Below are positions 54,391 through 63,412 of a DNA stretch of 64,000 nucleotides, piece after piece. Source of the stretch: Salinadaptatus halalkaliphilus (GTDB lineage: Archaea > Halobacteriota > Halobacteria > Halobacteriales > Natrialbaceae); assembly GCF_006543045.1 (NCBI RefSeq), contig NZ_RBZW01000014.1, forward strand, positions 50,446 to 114,445, read 5' to 3'. How positions within the stretch are numbered: position 1 is the first letter of the stretch; the number at the start of each line of letters is the position of its first letter. Made by a program: the position numbers and the translations under genes. Below the pieces are notes generated by a model. The model ran no database searches, was not told the origin of the DNA, and saw nothing but the letters and a program-made list of their open reading frames with translations.

Positions 54391-54755
54391 TCAGTTGGCT
54401 CCGATGTCGAGTAGATCACCCGCGAGCTGACAGAGTTCGGTCTCCTCATCGATCGCGTTCAACCACCGTTTGGGGAGTTCGTTTGCGCCAAAACAAGCGC
54501 CAGCGACGGCCCCGGCAACGGCCCCCATCGTATCCGTATCGCCACCTCGGTTGACAGCGGTTACAATGGCGTCCTAGGCGGTATCAGCCCGGATTGCGTC
54601 GTGGAGGACCTGAAGCCGGAGAAAGTGCAAGACAGCGTGCCTACAGCCGGCAGGATGACTGATCTGCATTACCGCAGCATCGGTAAGTCTTCGTGCTATC
54701 GAGACGGCTTGTTCGACGAAGCGGAAGAGAGTCTTCTGCACAAAGGTTCCTCTTC
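54391..54755 (-). pseudogene. ADP-ribosylglycohydrolase C-terminal fragment with internal stop
   Basis: Reading 54755 down to the TGA at 54391-54393 gives QKTLFRFVEQAVSIARRL, then HAVLHFLRLQVLHDAIRADT, then an in-frame TAG, then DAIVTAVNRGGDTDTMGAVA, GAVAGACFGANELPKRWLNA and DLLDIGAN. The NRGGDTDT motif binds the Mg2+ pair in this family, and GAVAGAVAGA is its usual continuation. In relatives the stop position is Glu or Ala-Glu, so GAG to TAG is a likely mutation. No N-terminal half is present. It is a relic of an enzyme that removes ADP-ribose from proteins or dinitrogenase reductase. Confidence 0.72.
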
Positions 54756-55206
54756 CGCTTCAACTCAATCGTTCTGGCAACTCATCCCGACGCCGTTGGT
54801 GGATTCAATAGAGCCATTGAGAGTAATAGCGACGGGGGCTGAACAATGGTGTATTGGAACCAGATCAATGCAAGATACCGTGGTTTCGACGTGGGAATTT
54901 CTTCTGAGGGGGACACCGTATCCTGATTACGAGGAATTCGTTGTTATACGAGGTGATGCTTTTCGGATCAGATCCAACAATCTCGGAAAATGAAGGTAGA
55001 TGTGAAACGTTGTGCTTACAAAGTTCCGACTAGTATGGATCTCAGAATCGAATACCGGCTTTTGGGTGTTCTATAGCGAGTATTATTGTCTTTCAATCTT
55101 TGCTCTGACTTCCCGTAGCTACTGACTCGGTAGAGAAATCACGATCTTAGAAATCGTGGTTTCCAAAATGAGCTGTCGGATCTGTATAACAATCTAGTAT
55201 AACTAG

Positions 55207-55232
55207 TTAGTCTAACTGATTAGTCTAATTAC
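55207..55232. promoter_or_regulatory. Tandem 13-bp repeats upstream of parA
   Basis: TTAGTCTAACTGA (55207-55219) is followed directly by TTAGTCTAATTAC (55220-55232), and a related CTAGTATAACTAG sits just before. The units are nearly palindromic (TTAGTCTAA). Position ~30 bp before the parA ATG suggests an autoregulatory or centromere-like (parS) site bound by the ParA partner. Confidence 0.45.
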
Positions 55233-55263
55233 CCTTTTACGTAAGCATAACTAATGTGTATAC

Positions 55264-56100
55264 ATGCTCACGTACACGACATACTCTGAGGCCGGAGGCG
55301 TTGGGAAAAGCACACTCACCGCAAACCTTGCTGACGCTCACGCCCAGCAAGGACGCGACGTACTGGTTGTAGACTTAGACCCACAACAAGGCTCTTTGAC
55401 GTACTTACTAGGAATCACTGCCCCTCGTGACGACGGAGAAGCCGACAATATCGCTCGCCATCTTATTGATCGGCCGAAAGGTAACTTCACCGATCTCATT
55501 CACGAGACTCCGTTTGACTTCGATATCGTTCCCTCGCACAATATGCTTGAAAGCCTGCCGAAGCTCTTAACGAAGGCCGAAGACATGGCTGAGGATTTGG
55601 GGGAATCATTCGATACGAACGACCGTCTCCAACAAGTTCTAGCGGATGCGAACATCCCCGACGAGTACGATACCGTCATCATCGACCCGCCAGCAACAGC
55701 AGGGCCACACCTATATAACGCCTTGTCAGCGACGCGCTCGCTCGTCTTGCCAGTCGAACCAACGGGAAAAGGAATACAGTCAGTAGAAGGAATTCAGGAC
55801 ATGGTCATGAACCTTGAAACCGCGTTGGAGATTGATATCGGTGTGCTTGCGATCATTCCAAACGGCGTCGGGCAGACAACAAATCAAGAACAGTACCTCG
55901 AACAAATTCGAGAACTCGGCTACCATGCCCCGATCGTGTTACGTGATCGGTCATCGCTGTTCGAAGGCTGCTGGGACAAACGATGTACGGCGTTTTACTA
56001 CGTGGGATACCACCGTAATCGACGGAGAGACTACGAAGTCGGAACACTAGACAAGATACGTGATCTTGCGGCTCATATCCAGGTGGTAGGAGATCAATGA
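55264..56100 (+). CDS. parA: ParA/Soj-family partition ATPase
   Basis: A 278-residue protein. The deviant Walker A reads SEAGGVGKSTLTANLADAHA: the P-loop Lys is present, but the signature Lys of the usual KGGxGK is Ala, as in several haloarchaeal ParA proteins. Walker A' is VLVVDLDPQQGSLTYLLG; Walker B is YDTVIIDPPATAGPHLYNAL. Such proteins segregate plasmids, chromosomes or integrated elements using ATP-dependent DNA binding. The C-terminal FYYVGYHRNRRRDYEVG is basic. It overlaps the next gene by 4 bases (ATGA). The codon usage is more AT-rich than upstream genes, fitting an element origin. Confidence 0.92.
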   Translation: MLTYTTYSEAGGVGKSTLTANLADAHAQQGRDVLVVDLDPQQGSLTYLLGITAPRDDGEADNIARHLIDRPKGNFTDLIHETPFDFDIVPSHNMLESLPKLLTKAEDMAEDLGESFDTNDRLQQVLADANIPDEYDTVIIDPPATAGPHLYNALSATRSLVLPVEPTGKGIQSVEGIQDMVMNLETALEIDIGVLAIIPNGVGQTTNQEQYLEQIRELGYHAPIVLRDRSSLFEGCWDKRCTAFYYVGYHRNRRRDYEVGTLDKIRDLAAHIQVVGDQ

Positions 56101-56540
56101 CGGACGGAATGAAATCAGGGGCAGGAAGCGATCCATTTGCTGACGACTCCGACAACGAAGAGGAGTCTCCGGAGACTAGTGACGTAACCACTCAAGAGAC
56201 GACAACACAGGCCAACTCGGAGCCTGAATCGGAGGCAGACGGACACTCATCATCAACTCGTTCAGTGGCATCCGAGTCAGCAGATCACACTGATGAGGGG
56301 GATTTACCGTATATTTTCGGACGGAACACAGTCAAGACTGACCGGCAAATGGTTCAATATTTCTTGCGTGACGAAACAATGAATCTTGAATCCGATGTCA
56401 AACATGCTGTTGAACAGGAACTTGGGACTGATGTGTACCTGACCGATATCCGTGAAGCCCTCATTCGCGTCGGCGCGAATCACGTTGATGAACTGGCTGA
56501 CGAACTTCGAGGATGGGGCTATCGCTACCGAGAAGACTAA
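56097..56540 (+). CDS. Small ParA-partner protein (putative centromere-binding/adaptor)
   Basis: A 147-residue protein. The first ~80 residues are acidic and Ser/Thr-rich, probably disordered. Residues ~85-147 form a compact helical domain: GRNTVKTDRQMVQYFLRDET, ESDVKHAVEQELGTDVYLTD, IREALIRVGANHVDELADEL. Haloarchaeal plasmids often carry a small gene coupled to parA with this layout. The likely role is to bind DNA sites or load ParA; this is inferred from the coupling (ATGA) and not from a motif. Nothing similar to ParB is visible. Confidence 0.75.
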   Translation: MTDGMKSGAGSDPFADDSDNEEESPETSDVTTQETTTQANSEPESEADGHSSSTRSVASESADHTDEGDLPYIFGRNTVKTDRQMVQYFLRDETMNLESDVKHAVEQELGTDVYLTDIREALIRVGANHVDELADELRGWGYRYRED

Positions 56541-56989
56541 GATCGAGACGTTCTACTACTCCACTTCAGTCCATTAGTTTTGAGGAAACCATTCCAATAT
56601 TCAATTAGCTCGCAGTACTGCGATTTCGAGATCTTCATCCTGTGTTTCAATTAGTGGGATATAATTCTGATTGATAGAACGTGAAAATTTGATCGTCAGC
56701 GACTCGAAGTCACGCCACTCCCATCTCTGAACTTCAAATATATCATTACATTATTCAATTAGTCCATACCCCGTCGTAGTCTGGTGGTTTCTAACGATCA
56801 ATATCATAAACTAATGTATCTATATCTTGTCACAGGAAGCAGGCTGCGTTCCCGTTCCCGAGCGAAAATCAACTCCGGAAGAGGGTGAGGCACCGGTAAA
56901 CGGTGAAATTAGCGCTTCAGAATGGACCAGTATAATTAGTGTACTGTACCCCATTTAGGGATGAGAAGTGAATGCTGCGGAAAACCGTC
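56541..56989. other. AT-rich intergenic region after the parA operon
   Basis: No gene is seen. The motif TTCAATTAG occurs three times (56600, 56646, 56754), with irregular spacing. TATA-like stretches abound. It may contain the terminator of the par operon and, at its right end, the 3' end of the convergent gene 56990-58231. Confidence 0.4.
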
Positions 56990-58231
56990 CTACCAGTCAA
57001 GCGATACTATCTGATCTCGGGTGAACTCCGGGCCGTCTGGCCCGAGCGCTTTCTGCTTGATTTTCCAGGTTGTCGTCCAATCAGCTACTACCCAATCGAA
57101 ACTATCACTCTGGTATGCCTCCTTGATTTGCTTACGCCCGTTTTCTACGCTATACACCGATTCGAACGGTCCGTTTGGAAGTTCTCCAAGCTCCTTTCTG
57201 TGCCAGTGGTTGAAAACCATATAAGCGGTCTCTCGGGAATCAAAGACTGCGATCGGTTTGATTCCACGTTTGTTCAGCGACTCCATTTTCCGGTACGTTT
57301 TCCGATACAGCTTCCAATTGTGATGTTCAGTGAGGATTTCGTACGCGTTGGCTTGATCATCGCTGTCTATTCCAAAGACATCGATGACGTAGTTGTCTAA
57401 GTTATAATACGAAGATACTTTCCAACCGGGATGTTTGTCGAAGAGTGTTACCAACCCGACCGTAATTCTGTGAACGAGGCCTTCGCGTGGATCTCCTTTG
57501 AGGGTAGAAAACTCACTACGGTTATTAATCAGTGAGCGACCCTTCTCGTTCAGATCATACCACGCTTGCTTGCGAAATACACTCGTCGGTTTTAAGAACC
57601 CACTCGCGGTCTTAAACCAGTCAGCATCATCGAACGCACTAATAACATTTCGACCAAGATCCGTGTTGTAGTAGAGACGATTGAGAGATTCTTCGTCCAA
57701 GTCGGACGCGATCTGTCTGATGCTCGGGCACTGGTCCGCAAGGAGATGCACTCCGCAGACGACTTCGCCGTTCCACAGAGCGGCGATTCGCTTCAGTAAT
57801 ATTGTTTTGTCCGTATCGAGCTGAACCGTCGATTCGACTTTTCCTCTCACTCGGTCCTCAGCAAGTTGTCTACATTTCTCGGGACGGATTCCTCTTGGAC
57901 GAGGTGGGTCTAGGGGATCATATCCGAACCGCTCCCTGAACTGGTTTTGTGAATACCACTTGAGAGTCGGTCGACCGTACGTATCTATTATCAACACATA
58001 CTCTGTTCCAGACTGCGCGTTCGAGATATCGAAGCCAATTGATTCCGGGTCATGCTGCTCGTCATCCCGTGGAATCTCCTGATATCCGCTCACATCTTCC
58101 CCAGGACGTGCGGGGAACACCTCGAATGTACAGCGACCGCGAGGGTCCCGTAACCCACATCTTCCATAGAGTGGCGCTTTGTGCGGCCAGCTGTCCTCGT
58201 TGATTCGTGACTCAAACGGACTCAGTTGCAT
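56990..58231 (-). CDS. Unrecognised 413-aa protein of the island
   Basis: No family recognised. The N-terminus (YGRCGLRDPRGRCTFEVFPA) has two Cys. Residues ~165-280 look like a winged-helix region (QIASDLDEESLNRLYYNTDL, WYDLNEKGRSLINNRSEF). Residues ~285-400 have an alpha/beta pattern, VIDVFGIDSDDQANAYEILT then HHNWKLYRKTYRKMESLNKR then IKPIAVFDSRETAYMVFNHW, that is reminiscent of restriction-endonuclease-like folds (D...E...K spacing), but this is weak. The ATG at 58231 begins MQLSPFESRINEDSW. Composition is AT-rich compared with the core genes. Possibly a mobile-element or defence protein. Confidence 0.72.
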   Translation of the reverse strand: MQLSPFESRINEDSWPHKAPLYGRCGLRDPRGRCTFEVFPARPGEDVSGYQEIPRDDEQHDPESIGFDISNAQSGTEYVLIIDTYGRPTLKWYSQNQFRERFGYDPLDPPRPRGIRPEKCRQLAEDRVRGKVESTVQLDTDKTILLKRIAALWNGEVVCGVHLLADQCPSIRQIASDLDEESLNRLYYNTDLGRNVISAFDDADWFKTASGFLKPTSVFRKQAWYDLNEKGRSLINNRSEFSTLKGDPREGLVHRITVGLVTLFDKHPGWKVSSYYNLDNYVIDVFGIDSDDQANAYEILTEHHNWKLYRKTYRKMESLNKRGIKPIAVFDSRETAYMVFNHWHRKELGELPNGPFESVYSVENGRKQIKEAYQSDSFDWVVADWTTTWKIKQKALGPDGPEFTRDQIVSLDW

Positions 58232-58912
58232 TATTCTATAATACCCGTTCTGGCGGGAAAAGGTTTAGCGAGAATAGGGAACACAAGCCTTCAAAACCAG
58301 ATTATCAGCACTTCCTGCGGACTCACAGCACGACCATATCGGATGGCTCATGCGAAAGGGGTACGCGAAGCCGTCGACAAGTACGGGAAAATGCCGTCGC
58401 AGAGTGCATCCGCCACAGCCTTGCAGACGGGATCTCACACCGCGCTGCAGGAGCCGTGGCGGAAAACTACGTTGGGGTATTAACATTGGCGTCGCAGCCA
58501 GCACGTACCTTCGAGAACTCCTCGGCGAACGAACCCTCGACCCCTGATTCATGTTTCTCGGGGTATCCCCTCGGAATCATCCGCCCATGCTGCAAGTTCT
58601 GGGAAACACGACGGGCAGAACTGACGAAGTTTCCTCGGTTAATGACGTCAGCAACGGTCTGCCGTTCCTCATCAAGCAAGTCCCGGAGTTCATTGTCTTC
58701 CTCACCCCACAACGGTGAGGTATCGCGTTCGTACCCGCACGCGATCAAGGCGAAAATTCACCTGCAGGATTTTCATAGGCAGTTCGCACATCTTGTTCTG
58801 GTGTCCTTTGGAAGCGATAAGTACAGGTGGATGACTGAGCAATTGAAACACTGAAGAAAGTAGGTTCCTCAACGACAAAAAGCACTTACAACTCAAACTA
58901 TCAACGTTACGT
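58232..58912. other. Poorly coding region with decayed frames
   Basis: Overlapping short frames occur on both strands, with no full-length gene. The best traces are the broken small gene noted at 58326-58547 and, less convincing, a minus-strand frame 58467-58748 with LRDLLDEERQTVADVINRGN. Confidence 0.4.
58326..58547 (+). pseudogene. Possible relic of a small UPF0175-like (antitoxin) gene
   Basis: Three consecutive frame segments read like one small helical protein: VREAVDKYG (58356 region), then ENAVAECIRHSLADGISHRA and AGAVAENYVG, then INIGVAASTYLRELLGERTL and DP with a stop at ~58545. Each change is a one-base shift. The layout (helix, then a turn and helix ending in YLRELLGERxLDP) recalls the UPF0175 antitoxin group. 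Low confidence, since it relies on stitching. Confidence 0.3.
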
Positions 58913-59191
58913 GTGAACCGGCGAAAACTGCTTTCGACTCTTCCCCTTCTCGCAGGGCTTTCGGGATGTCTTGGTTCCGATGATGAACCGGGAGAAGGTA
59001 TCAAGAGTGAGGGGTCTACTCTCGTGTCGGTAACTGTCGCAGACGACTTTACCGAAGAGGTTATTCTGGAGACCGACTGTCGAGATGAGCGCTCAACTAT
59101 GACGACAGGAACTCTTGTCGGCGCCGGAATCACGGGAGACAGCCGCACGCCAAGCATGGTGTGCGCAGGGAGAATTTTGTTTCCGCTGTAG
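58913..59191 (+). CDS. Short lipoprotein, possibly truncated
   Basis: 92 codons with a GTG start. The signal MNRRKLLSTLPLLAGLSGCL has twin-Arg-like basic residues and a lipobox LSGC (Cys19). The rest, DDEPGEGIKSEGSTLVSVTV and ADDFTEEVILETDCRDERST, looks like the beginning of a secreted beta-rich domain, then ends abruptly at AGRILFPL. Haloarchaeal lipoproteins are usually longer, so truncation by the rearrangement just downstream is likely. Function unknown. Confidence 0.55.
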   Translation: MNRRKLLSTLPLLAGLSGCLGSDDEPGEGIKSEGSTLVSVTVADDFTEEVILETDCRDERSTMTTGTLVGAGITGDSRTPSMVCAGRILFPL

Positions 59192-59389
59192 CTGTAATGG
59201 TTAATTCGGAATCGTAGGGTAGCGAGAGTACTCGGTCCCGCACACCACGCGTAGTGTGCTTGAGGATCCGAGATCATTCTCTCTCTTGCACGACCGACGT
59301 ACCGTTGTCGGTCCAGTTAGCCCACATTACTCTCGTCAGACTCAACAGCTAATAATTACGAAAGAGTATCAATGGAATATCCAAAGTGA

Positions 59390-59690
59390 CCTCCTCCTCG
59401 CCGTGAACGGCGAGGCTTCCCACGGCACCGCGCCGCTGGGTTGGGATATTTACTGGTTTACGACCTGTCGGCATGACGGGTCGATGGCGGGGCCACACCG
59501 CTGTTACTCCTATCCCGGCGGGGGACTCGGAGTTATCTCACTGGTCGAGACACCACAGCGGTTCGAGATGGTGTCTCGAACGTTCTGGGTCTCGGAGTCC
59601 CGATATTGTCCGATTAGGTGGGCGGTCATGCCGCCTCGGTGTCTGTCATGCTACGGGAGGATTTCACTTAAATATCGGTATTTCTACTGA
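59390..59690. mobile_element. IS200/IS605-like noncoding remnant
   Basis: The perfect hairpin CCTCGCCG-TGAA-CGGCGAGG (59396-59415) followed by CTTCCC, and downstream GGAGGATTTCACTTAAATAT, resemble the noncoding DNA that accompanies haloarchaeal tnpB/orfB elements, where such a hairpin forms part of the transposon end or guide RNA. No transposase frame remains. Recognition is from memory of the motif, so confidence is low. Confidence 0.35.
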
Positions 59691-59786
59691 ACGATGACTG
59701 TGGAGGCATTGTCGGATTCACGCCCGTCGTAAACAGTAGACGCCGAACCTAATTTGCGGCGTTGCTGGTAGGATGCCTATGGTCGG

Positions 59787-60525
59787 GGCGACCATCTCAC
59801 TGGACTGGTCATCGCATACATGATCAGTGGCGACACTTCCTTCACAGCCGTCCTGTCCGCACTCATCGAGAACCGCGTGTACTTCCTTGGTGGTCCGAAC
59901 CACGTCACCGGCATCCTCACCTAAACCGGATCTCAACACCACTCCCGTACGCATCTACCTCTTCGACCGCATCACCTACCTCGAAGAACACCTCCGCGAA
60001 CTCATCCTCAACAAGAAATCAGACTGGAAAACACACCAGTCACCGCAGACGAACTCAACGACCTCGAAGACCGTTATGAAGACACGCAAGCAGCAAACGT
60101 CGAGTTAGAAGAGATCCATTATGCCTCATTTTCGGCGCTCGAAACCATCGTGACCAGCGTTGAAGCCTGTTATCAAACCTGTGGCTTCTCCGCAAAAGGC
60201 GGCGCAGATTCTCGTTTCCATGAAGTCACCGAGTTCCGTAACGACGTCGTGCACGCCAATTTCCTCATCGAAAACACCCACAGCAACGAATTCCTCGGCA
60301 CGGCTGTACCAGAGAAGACCTTCATAAGAACCTCGCAACTATCGATCAGGCCCTCACCAACTTGCAGGAGCCGGGTACGTCCCAGATAGCCCCGAAGCAC
60401 TGCGTAACACGATACGAACCGCACTCGCCATCCTGTTCAGTACGGTTTCCTTAGCCACCATGGAAAGACTCACAGACGGACCTACGATGAGAACCTCACT
60501 CATCACCCTTTTGGAAAATCTATAA
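59787..60525 (+). pseudogene. CBS-domain protein relic with several frameshifts
   Basis: Segment 1 reads DHLTGLVIAYMISGDTSFTA, VLSALIENRVYFLGGPNHVT, GILT and a stop; one base later the frame continues KPDLNTTPVRIYLFDRITYL and EEHLRELILNKKSDW. This is the usual end of a CBS domain (hVTGILTxxDL) plus a helical extension. A second shift gives VTADELNDLEDRYEDTQAAN, VELEEIHYASFSALETIVTS and FHEVTEFRNDVVHANFLIEN. A third gives HKNLATIDQALTNLQ, and a fourth YVPDSPEALRNTIRTALAIL to the stop at 60525. At least four frameshifts mark it as decayed. CBS domains bind adenosine nucleotides. Confidence 0.6.
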
Positions 60526-60550
60526 ATGTGTGACTTGGATTCACATTATC

Positions 60551-63412
60551 ATGGTTCCCTGGCGAGTGTATCAGCAAATCGCCATTGACCTCGATATCCC
60601 TCCCGAAACGATGCACCTCGTCAACGTGCTCGCTGATGGTGGCTACCTCACCGAAAATCAGCCGCCGTATCTGAACTACGACTTACCCGACTTCGGTACG
60701 CAGGTCACGTGGCTTGACGAACACCCAACGCAAGGAATTGCATTCTGTAAAGAGCGCTACGGGAAGGATTCCGCAGTCGCCGCGACGATCCATGCTGTCG
60801 GATCAGAGGTCGCTTCCCGTACAGAGGGCGATTTAGCGATGGGGTTCGCAATCCTCGGAAACTACATTGACGACTTTCTACAGGACATCTCGCGGCACGA
60901 CATCGCCGCCGAAGTCGAGAAAGTTCGATCGTATTTCGACGCGAATACGATGGAACTCAAGCGAATCGAAGACGCATATGACGACGAGAACCCGTACGAG
61001 TACTGTGAGTACTGTGGCGAAGAACTCGAAACAGCGTTCAGTTATCGCTGCACAACGTGTGCCACGCGGTTTCCTGGCTGGTCCGGACTCGTCTTCGCTG
61101 AAGGCGAAGAACAGAGCGCATCGAAATGGCGCGAACAGCTCGACGTAACCGTCCTGAGCCAGAACATCGAGAAACGATTCCTCGTCCTTCGCTCAAAAAC
61201 ATCCCTTCCCGGGTGGACCGAAGAAGGCGGGCAAATCGGCCAGATTATCGACGGCAGTCTCCACGACATGGGGCGCGTCGTGAATATCGATAACCGCGAC
61301 ATTCAGGTTGATTACTGGGGCGGCGTCGCAACAAGCCTCGAATCTGGACAGGACATCACGGTCTGTAGTTCCGAAACAATGATCGCCACGACCCAGCAAC
61401 TCGGGTTATTACGAGAACTGCGCCGCGATTTCGCCGGCTGGCGAAACGAGCAGAACCCGGATCCAACGGTGGCGAAACTCGCTGTCAACGGCCCACACCT
61501 ATCCAACACGCTGGACCAATCCACGATCACCCAGGAGACACCTGTCGAATTAGATGATACGCGAAGTCTCGATGGATTCGAACTGGATGACTCACAGCAA
61601 TCCGTGTTGGCCAACATCCTCGGCCTCGAAGCCGGTGACCTCTCACTCGTCGTTGGTCCCCCTGGTTCCGGAAAAACTGAAGTTATCGCCAAAGCCGCTC
61701 AGGAACTTGCTACCCGAGGCGAATCTGTGCTCGTCACATCTCACACGAACATCGCGGTTGACAACGTTATCGAGAAACTTAGTCATCAAGATACGCATCA
61801 GCTCGTCCGGGCTGGCCGGCCAGAAAAAATGTCGAAGGGCACGTCCGAAGTGATGCTCTCGAAAGTCATCGACGAGAGTGACGATGACTCCGTGTCAGAG
61901 TTGCTGGCCGAAGTCGAGGATCTCAAATCAGAGATCAGCAACATGGGCGCTCAACTACAGAACGATCAAGAGCAATACGAGGTGTTGCAACGAGCGGCCG
62001 AAACCGGCCCTGTGAGCAGCACGCAAATGAGCGAGGTCGAGGCCGATATCGATGCGAAGCAAGCCAAACTCTCCGACACCCGGCGGAAAATTCAGGAACT
62101 TCAGTCGGAAGCGGAGAAGACCTCCATCGAGAACGCAGACATTACCGGTGCGACAATCATCCGCTCCCAACTCGGCGGCCTCGCCCAAGTTCAGTTCGAC
62201 ACGGTCATTATCGATGAAGCGAGCCAAATACCCGTCCCACTCGGCCTTCTCGGTATGATCAACGCGAACAAATGGGTTGTCGTCGGCGACCACAACCAAC
62301 TCCAACCAGTCCTCAAAACCCTCTCAACGAGCGACGGCAGCCCACCCGACGACGCTTCGATCTTTTCGTTCCTTCGCAACAGGTACGACATCGATCAGTG
62401 GCTTGAATACCACTACCGAAGCCACGCCGATATCATCGGCTTCTCGCAAGAACACATCTACGACGGAAACATCACTATCGACGACTCCTGCCCCGAAGGA
62501 TTCGATTGGAATCCTGCAGACGACCCCGACTCGAAGGTCGAAGCCATTTGTGACGGCCCGCCCGTAACGTTCGTGGACGTCACCGGCGAGCAATCCTGGC
62601 GCAAACGCTTCAGCGGCTCCGTCAATACCGTAGAAGTCGATGTCGTCGCCGACCTCGTCGCCCACCTCGTAGACGAACGCGACGTCCCCGAATCAGAACT
62701 CGGCGTCATCACACCCTACCGCGGCCAACGCACCTTGATCAGCGACGAACTCACCGACTACGGCAGTGTCGAAGTCTCAACTGTTGACGGCTTTCAAGGC
62801 CGCGAGCGAGAAATGATCATCTTCAGCGCCGTCAACACTGAAAAATATGGGCTGCAATTTTCCGGGAACAAGAACCGATTCAACGTCGCTTGTACTCGCC
62901 CGAAAGACCAGTTCATCATGGTAGGCAATAAAACCGCCATCAAAGACGAAGCACCGTGGAAGAACACCCTCCGTGCATTCATCAGGTACGCTACCGAGCA
63001 CGGCGGCGTGTTCAACTGGGACGGTGGGCTCTGGATTGACGGGATCGACCCATCCAACGTCCCATCACCTGTTCCGCGTGACCAGCCAGACATCATCGAA
63101 CCATCGACTGGAAAGTCTCCCGGCACGGGTAGCACCACGAACACTACTAACGGTACTGGGAACGGGTCTGACGACGACCCGGCCCGCACCACGCCCAGTG
63201 ACCCGCAACTCCGCTCCCGAGTCAAAGACATCGTACAGTTAGCCCCAACATCAAACAGTGAATTAGCCGACGAGTGGGGACTCCAGACCGGAAAAGAGGC
63301 GTGGCAATACCTCTCCTCGGAACTCGACGACTACTTCGAGCGAAACGCCGACTACAAGATTCAACCAACTGAAAAAGCCCGCATCCTCATTATAGAGTCG
63401 AACACCTCCTAA
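60551..63412 (+). CDS. Zinc-ribbon SF1 (UPF1-like) helicase
   Basis: 953 residues from the ATG at 60551 (MVPWRVYQQIAIDLDIPPET); a GTG at 60530 is also in frame. Layout: N-terminal alpha-helical domain (1-150); zinc ribbon CEYCGEELETAFSYRCTTCA (~155-180); beta-rich region (to ~345); SF1 core from ~355: DDSQQSVLANILG (Q motif), VVGPPGSGKTEVIAKAA (I), TSHTNIAVDNVIEKL (Ia), DTVIIDEASQ (II, D-E-A-S), VVGDHNQLQPV (III), YHYRSHADIIGFS (IV), STVDGFQGREREMIIFSAVN (V), NVACTRPKDQFIMVG (VI). A coiled-coil insertion (~440-520) sits between Ia and II, as in UPF1/IGHMBP2. The C-terminus has a linker and a winged-helix-like end. Probably an ATP-dependent 5'-3' RNA/DNA helicase. Composition is less GC-rich than the core. 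Confidence 0.93.
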   Translation: MVPWRVYQQIAIDLDIPPETMHLVNVLADGGYLTENQPPYLNYDLPDFGTQVTWLDEHPTQGIAFCKERYGKDSAVAATIHAVGSEVASRTEGDLAMGFAILGNYIDDFLQDISRHDIAAEVEKVRSYFDANTMELKRIEDAYDDENPYEYCEYCGEELETAFSYRCTTCATRFPGWSGLVFAEGEEQSASKWREQLDVTVLSQNIEKRFLVLRSKTSLPGWTEEGGQIGQIIDGSLHDMGRVVNIDNRDIQVDYWGGVATSLESGQDITVCSSETMIATTQQLGLLRELRRDFAGWRNEQNPDPTVAKLAVNGPHLSNTLDQSTITQETPVELDDTRSLDGFELDDSQQSVLANILGLEAGDLSLVVGPPGSGKTEVIAKAAQELATRGESVLVTSHTNIAVDNVIEKLSHQDTHQLVRAGRPEKMSKGTSEVMLSKVIDESDDDSVSELLAEVEDLKSEISNMGAQLQNDQEQYEVLQRAAETGPVSSTQMSEVEADIDAKQAKLSDTRRKIQELQSEAEKTSIENADITGATIIRSQLGGLAQVQFDTVIIDEASQIPVPLGLLGMINANKWVVVGDHNQLQPVLKTLSTSDGSPPDDASIFSFLRNRYDIDQWLEYHYRSHADIIGFSQEHIYDGNITIDDSCPEGFDWNPADDPDSKVEAICDGPPVTFVDVTGEQSWRKRFSGSVNTVEVDVVADLVAHLVDERDVPESELGVITPYRGQRTLISDELTDYGSVEVSTVDGFQGREREMIIFSAVNTEKYGLQFSGNKNRFNVACTRPKDQFIMVGNKTAIKDEAPWKNTLRAFIRYATEHGGVFNWDGGLWIDGIDPSNVPSPVPRDQPDIIEPSTGKSPGTGSTTNTTNGTGNGSDDDPARTTPSDPQLRSRVKDIVQLAPTSNSELADEWGLQTGKEAWQYLSSELDDYFERNADYKIQPTEKARILIIESNTS

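Larger units (their letters stand above)
54042..55263. other. AT-richer noncoding stretch after tRNA-Val
   Basis: This holds the ADP-ribosylglycohydrolase relic (54391-54755), a hairpin at 55136-55162 (AAATCACGAT pairs 9 of 10 with ATCGTGGTTT), and the repeats before parA. Short open frames on both strands have no recognisable family and atypical composition. No copy of the tRNA 3' end was found in the region by eye. Confidence 0.5.
59192..60550. other. Rearranged region: mobile-element remnant and broken gene
   Basis: The first ~200 bp have no feature. 59390-59690 looks like an IS200/IS605-type noncoding end. 59787-60525 holds the stitched CBS-domain relic. Open frames here (for example 59256-59690 plus) do not look like protein. 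Confidence 0.5.

Noticed and set aside
56600..56762. TTCAATTAG triple as replication-origin iterons
   Set aside because: Spacing is irregular (46 and 108 bp), the motif is short in AT-rich DNA, and no replication initiator gene is nearby.
59256..59690. A 144-codon plus-strand frame
   Set aside because: It starts in noncoding DNA and crosses the hairpin of the IS-like remnant; amino-acid content is not halophilic and no motif is seen.
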